From NCBI GenBank assembly GCA_900618425.1, contig UZAN01039527.1, positions 64,027-128,026 on the forward strand: DNA of 64,000 nt. Direction: 5' to 3'. Source of the stretch: Echinostoma caproni (taxonomy: Eukaryota; Platyhelminthes; Trematoda; Plagiorchiida; Echinostomatidae). Positions 49,641 to 62,112 of the stretch are shown here, piece after piece (position 1 is the stretch's first letter; each line of letters starts with the position of its first letter). Position numbers and translations under genes: made by a program. The notes under the pieces are model-generated. The model did no database searches, was not told where the DNA came from, and saw only the letters and a list, made by a program, of their open reading frames with translations.

Positions 49641-50055
49641 CACTCAGTGACAAGTTCTGACAGACTGAAAAATACCTACGCTATCTACCGATCGCTAACA
49701 CTCTGAAACTGAGTGTTTTGATTCAAGCATTTATATCTACTTGTCCTGATTTGCGGACGATCTTTACTGTGTCCAGTTATCAAGCCAACTAAACGAATTG
49801 TACAGTTGTGCTCAGTTGTTTCACCCTTAATTTTCTCCCTGACTTGGTTGGCAAGACAACATGAACACTGGAACGGTTGATCAGATCGTCCTCTCTAGGT
49901 ATTCCTATTATTTATCTAAAAATTTGAAAAGTTTTTCAGGGAAGCTTTTCAGGGTCGGAGGGAGATTTAGGAAGCGAGGAAAGTCTAACCGCCAGTTTTT
50001 GTCACATTTTGGCAAGCGCCGAACCCGAAACATCGATTGCCTAGTTTTTAGATGT
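49641..50055. other. unassigned DNA between a LINE and an LTR-like repeat
   Basis: I see no motif. A short plus frame starting at 49861 is basic and runs into the LTR-like repeat; it is not supported as a gene. Confidence 0.35.
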
Positions 50056-50056
50056 T

Positions 50057-50537
50057 TCCTATTTGTTCACAATCATGGAATGGATACCGGTCAAACCCTT
50101 TTGTGATGATCCTAGCTTACGGAATAACGCAAATCACGGGGCAACATGCTACAGTTTCCGGACAATTGTGATGAGTCAAGCTTCCCAGAAGACGCCAGCA
50201 AAGTGCGTACGTGTTACAGCGTCTGGACAACGAACCATGGGCCGATTGTAACAACCAATCAGAAGCCGTGCAACCCGGGCAGAAGCTATAACTCCCAAGA
50301 ATACGAGCACGCCATTGGTAGACACCTGGATAACCAATGAAGTTCTTTTGTACATGTTATTGACCCCCTCCGATTTCTTCCAATAAACGAACAGCTACTC
50401 CTGTGGCCTTTTCCTTGCTTCTGGGTTACGCGGGTAACCGTCGTGCAAGTGCTAGTGTGATTCGGTGCTTCTGTGGTGTCCGTGATTCCTAGTACGTGAT
50501 TCGTAATCCGTGATCTGTGCGTACTTCAACCATTACA
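50057..50537 (+). mobile_element. LTR-like repeat, copy c, with duplicated 5' units
   Basis: The longest copy. A unit of about 65 bp is repeated at its left: GTGATGATCC...ATGCTACAGTTTCCGGACAA, then GTGATGAGTCAAGC...GTGTTACAGCGTCTGGACAA. A CCAAT motif lies in AACAACCAATCAGAAG, then the poly(A) signal in TTCCAATAAACGAAC, CCTGTGGCC, repeated GTGATTC/CGTGAT motifs and the end ACTTCAACCATTACA at 50537. This is consistent with a U3 carrying tandem enhancer-like repeats followed by R/U5. No internal coding region lies on either side, so it is a solo copy. No target-site duplication was found. Confidence 0.6.
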
Positions 50538-50544
50538 CCTAATA

Positions 50545-53500
50545 GGGGCAAGAAGAAAAGGAATAAATGAAACAATGTATACCATTCTATCATGAAGCAT
50601 CCCCGCAGCTTGGATAAAGGCTCGGCAAAATAGTAAATTGGCCTTTATCTCACCACCTTACTCCAAATACCTCTGAAGTCCACATCTTGTCTTTTTCATT
50701 GCTCAAAGTTGAACAACAGTGTTTCCTTTACGGTGTATCTTCATTTCATCAAATCATACTTAGATTACGAGGTTTCATGTATCTGGATATTCGGTAATGC
50801 CATACCTCCATTGTTTTACACACTGTTATGAAATATTTTGTTAAATAAAACGTTATTCTCTTGCATAGCGAAAGATAGAGAATGCTTTTCGTGTAGCACA
50901 ACTCAGTTATCTACTTCGCGGCTGTATTTATTCTTCTCTAGTGATTATACTGCTTCCCTGTTGTTTCCCCTGTTTATCTGTTAAATGGACCAAAAAGAAT
51001 TGCTCACCAGATCTTTGAAACACATGCATATACAGTTATGTACAAATTAATAATGTAGAACTCAGCTTCTTTTGGATGATCTAAAACAACTACTTTATTT
51101 CTGCACGTATAATGTTCAGTTCCAATTGAACAACGAGATCTACCAACAAATCAGAGGGTTCGGTGCTGCGTTCCATGCATAAAAAGGCAGCTTGGAAAGA
51201 CTAATACATCCATTTTCGAAGCTTTGTATCGCTTAAGGTAAAAAGGACTCTGGTTCGTTTCCTAGCCGTTAGGGCAAAAAAGATCTGCAGGGAGGACACA
51301 TTAGAAGAATAGCTCCGTGTTATAACATTGATCTTCACACGTAACCGGTATCCGGTATCCGGTTCGCATTCGGCTACAACCCGCCTCCCCCCACCCCCTC
51401 TGTCTACCCAAGAACGATTCGTGCCAGTGTTAAAGCTTCCCTGGCTCAACTCTTTCTCACACCGTAACACGAGTAATCCCGATGATCGGATGAGTGGATA
51501 CACAACTATGTGGTCGCGGTAAATCCGATTTCAGGTCTCATAATCAAGTCATTTCCAATAATTTGTAATGCGATTTTACTTCATTTTATTTTCCCAAGAC
51601 AATTTTATTCCCAAGTAGTGATATAGATATATATCTATATTGATGCATTGAAATGAGTACGAATCACTGTAAAGGAGCTTGTTTACCACTCTGTGGTTTT
51701 GTGTGTGACTATGTCAACAGTATGCACAACTGTCTCCGCAATTAATCACTAGTCCCTTTTATTCAACAACTATTCTCATTCTTTTGTAAAGGATTTATAT
51801 TTACCTGATTTACCGCTATAATTTTTTGTAGCTCATACAAACGGGTGCACAGAAATTTATCACTAATGTTATTTCTATCACTACTAATAAATGCCCAACT
51901 TCATCGAAAACGATTCACTTAGCAACCCTCGTATCTACGCAGTCTATTAAAATGAGCAAATCTACTGAATTCAGCACAACCATAAAACGGAGCTGTCATA
52001 TCACAGATTATTAGGCGGAAATTTCATCTTGTGACCGGATGTGAGAATATTCAAAACAAATACAATTGGTGAATTATAGTTTGATGAATCACCGTATTCA
52101 CTGATATTGACTAATAGTCCCAACGGAAGATGCTGATCACCGGATACTCTTTCTCCGTTAGTAAGAAAACATTCAAGGTGGGTAACAGAAGAACTCATGT
52201 AAACTTTATGTGGGATTCGCAGTGTCAGGATCCAGGGCGTGCGTGGAGGGGCTAAAACGACAGAGAGACAATTTTGTATGCAAACAATGACCACGGTTTG
52301 ATAGAATTCTTGGTTTTTGGGTTGACCAATGAACATTGTGGTCCATAATTGCTTCACACATTTTGACGGAGTTTACTCTATACATAGATTCGAATTGCTT
52401 TTCGCAGGAATCCTGACGGGAGGCGTTGTTTGCAGTTTGGCTCCAGGGTTTGTTGCTATTCGCCCTCTTAACGAACAGAAAACGGTGATTAATCACCTTA
52501 CTTATATGCAGATTATCGATCGTTCCTACCTGGTACCAAACTCTGACCTAGCTCTCAATGGACGGCTACGTATTTCGCTGTTTCAGTGGACAAGGTGACT
52601 CAAATGAATCATTAGTAAATCTCAGGATCGAACACCCAATGGGACTGTTCAGGCGTTGCAAGCCTTATTGGATTATGTGCATCCGCTCCGACCTGCACTA
52701 ATTTTGATGATATTTACGATTTCTTTCACTGGCTGCCTGCAAACCCTTTTATTTTGATTACCTCATCATTGCCTGTCTTACGCAGTTGTTTGCGTCAGCT
52801 AGACCGAAAAGCTAAGGCTCTGCGACGTGACCAAGTCTATTCACACAGTGGTGAGATTGCGCTCAATAATAAACTTCGTTTGTGGATCACGCCTAAAGCA
52901 TTGTATTACTCCGGAATCGGTAGCCTTGTGGGAAGAGAGAAGACTTACACCAGACGAGTGGAATCAAAATGCAAGGAGGTGGCGCCTGCAATATTCACTC
53001 AAAAATGGCTTAAAAAGAACCGTGGAAACTGAACAACAAAAGTATTCAGTGTAATGAACGTAGCTGTTATCGCAGGTAACAGTGGAGGGTTTTTGCAATT
53101 GATAAAAACGGCGGAACTTGAGGGACCCCAGTCAGAGAACACACCGAACGGCCTCCAAAACATTGTACGTTGTACGAATAGCTACACAAAGCTGCGTAAT
53201 CTACCTTTCAGGTCCGTTTACCTGTTTGTAACTTCGAAGGTTACAAATCGACTATAGGAAATTATAATTTTGTATCGGTATTCAAACTTCTGATAACCAT
53301 ATGAAATTTGAATTTTAGTCAATCAAATACCATACAGAGAGTATTGCCATTTGGAAGAGTATATAAGGAGCATAAAATAAGGATAGAGGGATGAAGAAGT
53401 TCCGATCACCTTGAGTGAGCCTACCGTTGTTGTACCAGATTGGTACTGGGGACCTGATATGAATGCTTTTTCAGCGACGAAATTATTTGAATTGGGATCC

Positions 53501-55115
53501 CATTCAGGGATAGGAATGAAATGGAAATTAATCAGAATGCGATGGATCGGTGTGGTGTATCAGTGAGATTCTGAAAACGTTAAAATGACTCCGATACAAA
53601 GATCACAGNGGGGGGGGGGATTTTCTTGTGACCGTGTTTCCCGCTCAAAATGTTTGAAACGACAAATGTGCCCAGTTGCACGATTTACTGAATGTATTAA
53701 TCGTAATAGTTCTTTTTCATTTCCACTCCATCAAAACATATTCAATTATAATACGCCATACACACTTGTACTTGCTTTGCAAGTTTAATGCTTCGTTTAA
53801 CTGTATCTCACTGATGGTACTCTACGGTCTATGAGCTAAGAGTTATATGAAAAACTGTAGCTATTCACAACTTATATCGAGGAGGGAGAAGATAGTTTGG
53901 GACCACGCGAAATCACTAATAATAATAATAATTTTTACGCTATATCTTCCATTCTCGATTGCTGAGTTCGCCACCGATCTACGTACATTCAGATCAATTG
54001 TATAAAAAGTTTAGCTGGCTGCTTTGTAGCTGGGTGTTCGCTATAATATCACCCTCACTGAAGTTTACTGTGAGTATTAATTAAGTTCGACTGTGAAACA
54101 ACAGAATTATCTGACTGCTTACCAGTCAGGCCTTGTTGTTACGGATTTTCATCACATCAACAGTTCCATTCCGAGCCATCACAGCGCACACCATCCCATC
54201 AGCCCCATTCACCCACCGGAACGACTTGTGACCGTGTATTCTTTCTGGGCAGTTCATTTATCCCGTGAAGTCTGATCTATTCTTAAGTGATCAGGCATTT
54301 TTAAAATGGTGGGTTATTAGTAGTTGTATACTCTCAACTGAACGAACGTAGCGCGGTGGAATTTGTCCGGACCCAAAATATTTATTCTATTTTCGAGTCA
54401 CTGGAACATAACCACCTACGTGAATGGAACTGACTAGTACCTCGCAGGAGGTCTCTGAAGATGTCTGTTTTAATTAGTACAACCTGTGTTTCTTATTCAA
54501 AACACACAAACACAAAGACGAATAGGAGTGGATCGTACGAGGATGATGGGGTTTGCATTACGCAAGGCCCTTCAACCGCACCCGGATGAGTGACAGTGTA
54601 CAACGTTTACACTCATCCCTCGCTTTTTGATGGTGTTGTCCGGTTTCGTGTTTGTTGTTGTTGTTTTCGTCCATGCATAAGTGAAATGCGGAACGCAGTT
54701 TGCATAACCCAGGCAAACAAAGTAAGTAGGTCAGTCAGTAAGTGGGTGAGTAAGTCTGCCGATTTCTCGGGTGCCCATCTGGTCATGGGCGGATATGCAT
54801 ATTCTGTCCTGTCCCAGTCTGTACAAATAGAACTAGGTTTGAAAAATCCGGAATTTTTACCCTTATTTTAGAAACACGCTTCTTTTTCCGTCCCCTGCGA
54901 ACAGAAACTGATGCTCACAAATTAGGACTAGCATACTTTCAGACAGCTGTGTTGTAGGAGAAGTGGTGGAAATTTGGATGACAGATAACTTGATACGGAA
55001 GGAATTTTGAGGAATTTTTTACAAACGAATAAAAATGTCAAGACCGAGGATAGTGCACTCCTAATCAATAGAAAAGTATGAATGAAGTATCAAAATGATA
55101 TTTGAATTTTTTTCA
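50545..55115. other. unassigned DNA
   Basis: No gene is recognised. A 75-codon frame at 52827-53054 contains LTPDEWNQNARRWRLQYS and overlaps another frame at 52754-53032; the best reading is unclear and no family matches. A palindromic AT tract lies around 51625-51645, an N beside a poly-G run at 53609-53620, AAT repeats near 53919-53932 and TTG repeats near 54653-54664. Confidence 0.4.
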
Positions 55116-55120
55116 ATTTC

Positions 55121-55232
55121 AATTTTACTTCCTTTGTATTGAACACAGAATGGTACAATTTTCAGGAAGAGGGATGCGGTCAATGAAAGGGCTGCCATGG
55201 GGAAAGTCAGGCGATGGTGGTGGAATAATTAT
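55121..55232 (-). mobile_element. SINE family 2, partial copy d
   Basis: On the minus strand it has the body GCAGCCCTTTCATTGACCGC and the tail end CCATTCTGTGTTCAATACA. The tRNA-like head is missing or diverged beyond 55232. Confidence 0.55.
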
Positions 55233-55234
55233 TC

Positions 55235-56570
55235 CGCGAACAAATCAAAGCCTTGAGGGGATTTGTGGTTTGCAGTGTCATTAATTTGCAATGAATATAT
55301 ATACATATTTATGAGTAATTCGATTGCGCACTAAGAGTCGCAACCGAAATCAGCTACCACGATTTATGATGCAAAAAAGATGATCTTCAATTGGGTGCAA
55401 AGTTGACCGAATGATAGCAAACTGAGTAAGTGATTTGGAGAATAAAAGATCACCGTAATTACTCGTACAAGGCAATCATTGCCCGTACTGACAACCACAA
55501 ACCAAACATAGGGACCAGGGGCCAGCACGATAGAGGGGACGTTCTTTGGGAAAGAAGTAAATGATATAAATTATGAAAGATTGACAGCTGTCGTGGACAT
55601 GTGAGCTCGCATTCTATTCTCAATCGGACGGATTACATCTCGCGTGTATCGGACGACCTCAATATTCCCGATTAGCAATCGATTTTTCAGTTATTGTTTC
55701 GTTTCTCTGCTTCGCGTCCTTGCAAGGCAAACGTGTCCAAAAGCATGGAGTGCATGCGTATAAACAGGACCAACATTGCTTTCTGGTATAAGTGCAGAAT
55801 AGACCCGGATCGCGGAGCGATTTCCGCGAATGTGGTGGTGATGATACATAATTCCGAACAACGATAGAAAAGAAGAATCAGTTATATCAGAGTAATCAAA
55901 CCAACAAAAACGAATGGAGAATGGAAGGCGACTACAGAAAACGTTTTCCGCTAGTAAACCTGAGAAGCTAAGTGAAGAATAACACACGTATGCACGAGAA
56001 CATATCAGGAAGTATAATTCAAATGTTTGATCGTTTTGAAAATGGATGCGGGATTATTTCTTCAATAATCCAAAATTCACTTGAGAACAAGTCACGCTGA
56101 ACAAACGATAAGGTTTATAAATGAGCAAACAGAACTGTATTCTTTTAGTCAACAAATTGTGAACATTCGTGTGAGGAAATAGGTACAGGGTTGAAAAACG
56201 ACACAATACGCAGAAACCTAACAAATCATCAGTTTTCTAATTACTTGGTCGTCAAACGGGCGGTGAGTCCCACTCGAAGGTGTTACGTATCAGCCAGACG
56301 TTTGATGGCGGGTAATACTCAAAATGTTGCGTATGATTTTTCACGAAATCTGACTGTATGGGTCGATCATTGGCAAACTGGTGGAAACTTTAAGCTGGGA
56401 GGCCTCAAGAAAGAAGAAAAAGGGTAACGGTGTTATCATGTACATGAGCCATTAGCAGTATATTTAAACCAGTCCTATGCTTACACTTAAAAAAAACATT
56501 CCTGAAACCAGTGCGGAATAGAAAACACCCGTTCTCCTCCAGCACATCAAACCTCTACATATTTGGTTGC
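55235..56570. other. unassigned DNA
   Basis: The minus frame at 55691-55987 (98 codons) is unrecognised. At 56203-56251 a 49-base segment lies between AATACGCAG and GTGAGTCCC and could be an exon, but nothing joins it. No other signal. Confidence 0.35.
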
Positions 56571-56574
56571 AGTT

Positions 56575-56944
56575 TTTGAGAAGTGTCTGTTTTTTGGAAT
56601 ATTCGTGATGACTCAAATTTTCAGGATAACGCCTACCAAAGGGTGACGCGTTACAGTCTCTGGACAATGAAAAACAGACTACTAGTACTGATCAATAAAA
56701 TGCTATGATGTTCAAACACATGTCATGTGACTTAAAGAACAAGAAAGGCGACTGGTTGATTGCCGTTAAACCAATATTAATTTTGTTTATTTATTTATTT
56801 AATCGCACTGAATCTTTTCAATAAATGAACCGCATTTTTTGGTCTTCTTCCTGCACCTGGGAGTCGGGGGGTTCCGGCATACGACTGCCATCGGGATTCA
56901 TCTGTGATTAGGACTTATGATTCGTATCTATTCCAATTACTGCA
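56575..56944 (+). mobile_element. LTR-like repeat, copy d
   Basis: Landmarks: CGTGATGACTCAAA, CGCGTTACAGTCTCTGGACAA (first part), TTTTCAATAAATGAAC, then GGCATACGACTGCCATCGGG (shared with GCATACGATTACCAG of copy a) and an end near CCAATTACTGCA. Diverged but in the same order as copies a-c. Confidence 0.55.
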
Positions 56945-56949
56945 GCATT

Positions 56950-58515
56950 TCACCAAGCATTGTTTGAAAATGGATTCGCTTGTCTTCGTGATTGCCAGAG
57001 ATTATAATAGTTCATATGCTCGTTTCTAGGCCTTTACTTATCTTCGTGATAACGCTTGTTTCCCCAATGCGGATGAAGTTTACTTCTATCATAATTTTGA
57101 TAACGAACCAATATTTCTTCGTGCTTCAAATGCAAAAGTGTAGGAAAATGTGTTCATTTCATTTGGCAAAATTTTCATCATAGTAAACGGTAAGCGTAAC
57201 CATCAAAACGTTATCATTACCAGAAAACATGAGCTCCTTGTACGATATCACAATCTGTCCGACTCCGAGATCTACAATAAGAGGTTATTTCTTTCAATCT
57301 CCAAAAGTTTTTGATGTTCCAAGCCTCTGTGACAATATCGAAAACTATCTAAACCAATTCTGTGATATGTGTTACCCTCTTATTTGGGGTTGTTCTATAA
57401 ACAAACTGATTTGTCTCTGAGCAGTTGAAATGGCAGTGTAGGCAGAACGAGGAGGCTTTTCGCGCCATACATAAGGAAACTGCTAAATGCATCACTTTTA
57501 TCTACAAAGAAACTATTTGTGTGAGAAGCATTATGTTGAAATAGGACATTGCCTTTCGTCGATCATAGAAAGTATTGGAAATGATTTTTGAACTTTCACT
57601 TAGGTCAATTATTGTCTTTTATGACCGTAGTGAGCTTTGTTGACCTTTTGTAACGGAACAGGATATCGTGTAGTGTGACACTCAAACTCCGGCCACCACT
57701 TACTTTCGCAGAAGTGAAGTTTTAATGAAACTGACGACAATCACTCGTGCGAAATCTCCTAGCGCAGGTGGATCATCTTTCATGGTTTTTAAAACGGGTT
57801 CAAAACACCCGGCACTAAGTTCGTATTCGCTTTCGATTGATTTCTGATAGAACACCAATTATTTCACATATCCGGATCAATTCGGTACTAAAGGAGAGGG
57901 AACATTTTCTTCCGATGTTCCCATCCTCCTGACTACTTGCATCGATAAAAGCGCTCTCCTCGTCAGTAGGTCTTAGCGACTCTAACTAGTTAGACCATTG
58001 TAACCGGTGATTTTTCTTTCGATACAGTCACTTGGTTTGCTCAGTCCATTCCGTTGACGATTGGTTTAGGCACAAGATTATTCATTTTTGCTTTTTGAAT
58101 CGTCAAATTATCTAATATTCCATTAAAATAAATAGTTTCCGTTTATCACAGCAGTGTTATACAGCAACACCACCTTCCACATGATCGGTTTTTCTGTTGG
58201 CGGGTTTATGTCATTGACCGAAACAATCTTATCTCTTTTCCTTTTTTTCTCTTTATATTTTAAGTTTATCATTCACGCCATCCATGCCCACGTATAAAAT
58301 TGCAAATAAGGTCGAACTTTGTGATACACCTCACAATAAAACTTTCGCTATCCCCATTCCGTTGGTCATATTACTGACAATTTGTACCTTTCAACAAATC
58401 TCCAAAAGGATGTTGTACTTCTCTATTTTATTGATGCTAACACTGCTAATTATACATCAACTCCCAATATTCTAAACAATGAATCAATTTCGTGTGAGTA
58501 TTGGAGGATTTGATT
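56950..58515. other. unassigned AT-rich DNA, possibly a very old LINE
   Basis: Short strings such as DFNSS and DRTPIISHIR hint at non-LTR endonuclease/RT sequence, but no ordered set of motifs can be read, so I do not call an element. Confidence 0.3.
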
Positions 58516-58519
58516 CAAT

Positions 58520-58690
58520 TTCAGAGGGTAAATTCGTAGTGTATATGTCAAATAAAGCTGAAACTGAAAAGCTAGAAAGCACTGGACGGCTGTTTTGACC
58601 TGGTTGGGTTTTATCAGCAGTACGAATTCGTCAACCCATATACATGACGAATTTACCCTTTGAAAACGACTCAATTATTGAGGAGTCACG
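58520..58690 (-). mobile_element. SINE family 1, headless copy e
   Basis: On the minus strand it has TTGACGAATTCGTACTGCTG, AACCCAACCAGGTCAAAAC, GTCCAGTGCTTTCTAGC, TTTTCAGTTTCAGC and the tail ACGAATTTACCCTCTG, then AATCAAATCCTCCA. The tRNA-like head is replaced by a second copy of the tail-like GGGTAAATTCGTCATG. Body and tail match copy c. Confidence 0.65.
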
Positions 58691-58694
58691 TCAG

Positions 58695-59475
58695 TTTAAG
58701 TGATATTGATTTTTTATTTCTGTCAATCTCAAAATACTGTTTGAAATGTAAAAAAAACTTTTTCATCTCTACGGTAACAGAAAGCGCCCTCAAATATAAA
58801 TTCAGATTTCATCCCTAGGGATTCTGTTTCAGTTAAACGCTTTCTGACGGTTATTTCCATTTGCAGAATTGTTTCGTATTTGGCGCCGGTTAGCTTTATC
58901 GTCAATCGACATCGTGTAGGTTTCGATGATCTATGTGGAGCAGTAATTATTGAAGCTTCACATTTACATCGTCTAACACACTATCATTACTTTCCATCTC
59001 TGCTACTATCAAAAGGTTAAACCTTCATATGCCTACTCTGTAACTTTTCCCAACTTCGTTGTTCCCCTTCTGTCTCGTTTATTCGTTTATAGGGTAAGAT
59101 TATCCGACACACTGAAGTTCTCAGTTCCCGGCAAATGTTTTTTTGTTCATTCTCGCCGCCAATTTACTCTCCATGGCATGGCCGTGTAATTTTTTTCTTG
59201 CACCTATACTAAACCTGATTTGATCGCTTTGTCAAGGAAAATTTACGTACAAAATAAACTGCAATCTCGGTTTGAGTTGGCGTGAAAAACGCAATCAGAT
59301 AATCATTTTTTCAGTCTTTATTGTTTATTTCATCGTTTGGATTCCGATAGGCTTATCCATTCGCTGTACTCCCAAGACGACCTGGAAATTGTTGCATTAA
59401 TACTCCCAGGGAAAATTTAAATCTTCTATCAATCCATCCATACCACGTCGCTGCTTGTTTCAAGACGGATCTTTA
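58695..59475. other. unassigned DNA
   Basis: I see no gene, repeat or RNA feature. Confidence 0.4.
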
Positions 59476-59480
59476 TAATT

Positions 59481-59632
59481 GTTTCTAACTCATTTCTGTT
59501 TGTTGAATATGCAATGAAACAGTTAGTGTTTTCAGGAAGGAGGCTGCCTCCAATCAGAAAGAGAGAGCATTCGAGCAGCACAGAATTTCGAAGAATAGGC
59601 AGTGATGACGGGATTGGGACGAGCAATTTTTA
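59481..59632 (-). mobile_element. SINE family 2, diverged copy e
   Basis: The left end shows the family tail in plus-strand form (TTGTTGAATATGCAATGAAAC is close to it) and the body GTTTTCAGGAAGGAGGCTGC, CCAATCAGAAAG. The head region is poorly preserved. Same orientation as the other four copies. Confidence 0.45.
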
Positions 59633-59639
59633 GTCGCTG

Positions 59640-60914
59640 TGATGTTGATCCGAACCAATTTACCATCAACTCTATCCAATGTACTGTTTTTACACACATG
59701 TATAGGTCCACTCAGTAAAATGGAACGGGACACAATGTGTTGGATCAACGGAAAAAATACCCGTCACTTCAACATATGCGAATCTACCACCATGGACTAC
59801 AGAAATGATTCATTTATCAGCAAATGCATGCATGTTTCACTAGGGATCTATCTATATGGATCATTCTAATGAACGGGGAATGGCTTCTCCTTTCACCACC
59901 AACTGTTTCCTCTAGGTGAGCTTTTAGTCTAAAATAACAACTGAAGATGACACCCTCGAATCTAGCAGCCCATTATTGATCTGGCACAAAGGAGATCATA
60001 CTCATTCTGGGCGGTTTTCGTGTCCGTGTGTATTTAAGCTGATTTCACGTTGTGGGGATTCAATACAGCGAATGAGTTCCCTGCAGCTACCGATAAACGT
60101 CAAAAGTAGTCAGACACTGCTGTACTGTAGAGGAAATGGACAACATTGAAAAAGTTGTGTCATGGCTGTATGTTTTGTAAACTATATAGGTCGTTTTTTG
60201 ACATAATAATGGAAGCAGAACACCTACAAATGATAACCATGTTTCGACTCCTTTCAAAGGCTTTTTCCTTATTCTGTGCAATTCCATTGTGAATGCAAGC
60301 ATCTGTAAACACTGGTGGGAACCAAAGGTTCAGTGTTTACCAGTTGTTTCAATCCGTGATTAAATCGCTGTCGTGAATCATACCATGATAAAGAAGCAAT
60401 CGGCACACACATACAAGTGAGTGTGTTTGACCTTCGGCATGATTAAATCAGCTCACCGTGTTCCCCCAATCAACCAGGCATTTATTTCCATTTGCGCCTC
60501 TACTGCAACTTACCGCCCCGTGAGTAGATAGTTGTCACTTGTTATCCTCGTGACTTCAGTCAAGTTCAAACCGGTTCTTGTCCAAACGATTCATAATTTT
60601 GTCTCTCCCTGTCACACACACGTATCATGACGTGTATTATGATAAGTGTACAGGAGTGTCTCAATGTTCCTGATAGCACGCACTTCAGTGCGCTCAGTGT
60701 GTGCACTTTCATGCGGTTACCAACTGCAACAGGAACAACAGCACACTTGTGGTTTTCGCAGGTTCAGACTTGTCTAACCGAGAAGAGAAAAGACACTCAG
60801 TGTGTGTGTACTGACTCTCTGTGCTGCCGAACTGTCCGAACACAAACATCCACTCATATGCTGCCTTGGTTATACACTGTACACATGTGCCTATCCATAC
60901 ACACTTGTGTGTGT

Positions 60915-60949
<35 letters not shown>

Positions 60950-61850
60950 TGTCTGAGTTTTTGAGTTGATTGACCTAGATAGAATTGGTGTTTTGTCATC
61001 AATAGCTTAAACCTTGATTCAACTTTAGACCTGAGAGGGAGATACAGGGAGGAGATAGAGAAAGGTAACATGGACTACTGATCCGCTGATTTTGTGATTT
61101 TATTGCCAAGGCATTTGTGGCCATCCTTTTATTCCCGGGCACTATTCCGAATTAGAATAAATCGATGAATGTTTCGTCAGCAAATTCTAATGAATGATAT
61201 TTTTGTAGTTCCATATGCAACCTCATACTTACCAGTGAGAAAGGGATGGTTAGTATTAGACTTTGATGCAATTCAATTTTTCGGTTAATTGTTTTGTCGA
61301 CGCTTGTACGGAGACGGTTCATGCGGATCAGTGCTAATTCGGTCAGTTACATGGGCCCGTGTGCTGTGCAAGACAAAGCCCTTTTGCTATACTAAACTGC
61401 CACGACTGATGTATATCTGCCCTCGACACCACGTATCACCAACGTGATAGTTGCATCTTCCTTTATTAGAAAGCATCCTGTTAAGATATCAAAACTTCAC
61501 CAAGTATTCGTTGAAACGCCTCTGAAGCTAGAACCGGTTTGATCCCCCGCGACCCTAACGGGATTAAACCAAATGGAGTTATGGTTCTCTGGGGGTGATG
61601 ATGAAACTAAGGAAGTCAGATAGATTCAAATTTCTTGGATGATAGCAAATGGCCGTGTGTTCAGTTGAATTAATACAAAGAAAACTCTGTGCTTAGTTCT
61701 GACCCCGTATCACTAGGACGGGTTTTCTGTAGCAAAGCGGGGTCAAAGTTCAAAGGTTGCGACTCTGTAAGTGTCTCGGTCACGGCAACGTGCGTCTATA
61801 AAACCACAATAAATACGTGTGACAGAACTACGTAAATCTGGATCATTAGG
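59640..61850. other. unassigned DNA
   Basis: No gene recognised. Contains the GT/CA microsatellite at 60906-60948. The frame at 60627-60956 is largely produced by that repeat. Confidence 0.4.
60906..60948. repeat. (GT)n(CA)n compound microsatellite
   Basis: A short GT run turns directly into about 16 CA units, so the junction TGTGTGTGTGCACACACACA is itself palindromic. Confidence 0.95.
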
Positions 61851-61854
61851 GTTT

Positions 61855-61929
61855 TTATCCGTGACTTCGGCCCGTAGCCTATGGATTGTCTACGGAATGC
61901 TATCTAGCGTGTCTCCAGGTCACGGATAA
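61855..61929. other. possible structured RNA/DNA element (nested stems)
   Basis: TTATCCGTGAC at 61855-61865 pairs perfectly with GTCACGGATAA at 61919-61929. Inside, CCGTAG at 61872-61877 pairs with CTACGG at 61890-61895 over a 12-base loop. Two nested, exact stems in 75 bp is unusual. The GTCACGGA core appears again at about 61991-61998. No known ribozyme core can be read. It lies about 180 bp upstream of an RTE fragment and could belong to that element. Confidence 0.5.
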
Positions 61930-62112
61930 GTAAAGGCCACCTTGGCGGTTAACTGTGAATAGGTGAGGGTCACCCCACCGAACGCTCCGTCACGGACGAT
62001 CAGAAGTGATGCTAGATGACGAGGTGGGATTTCTGGCTGACAACCGATATCCCTTTTACAAATCATCAATGTCTGCTGACAACATCGTGACGTGTGTGAA
62101 CGTGGCCCGCAC
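61930..62112. other. unassigned, somewhat GC-rich DNA
   Basis: This continues the region with GTCACGGA repeats. No coding frame is recognised. Confidence 0.35.

Noticed and set aside
56990..58475. Endonuclease and RT of a further LINE
   Set aside because: Only a few short motif-like strings in different frames; no ordered series of motifs.
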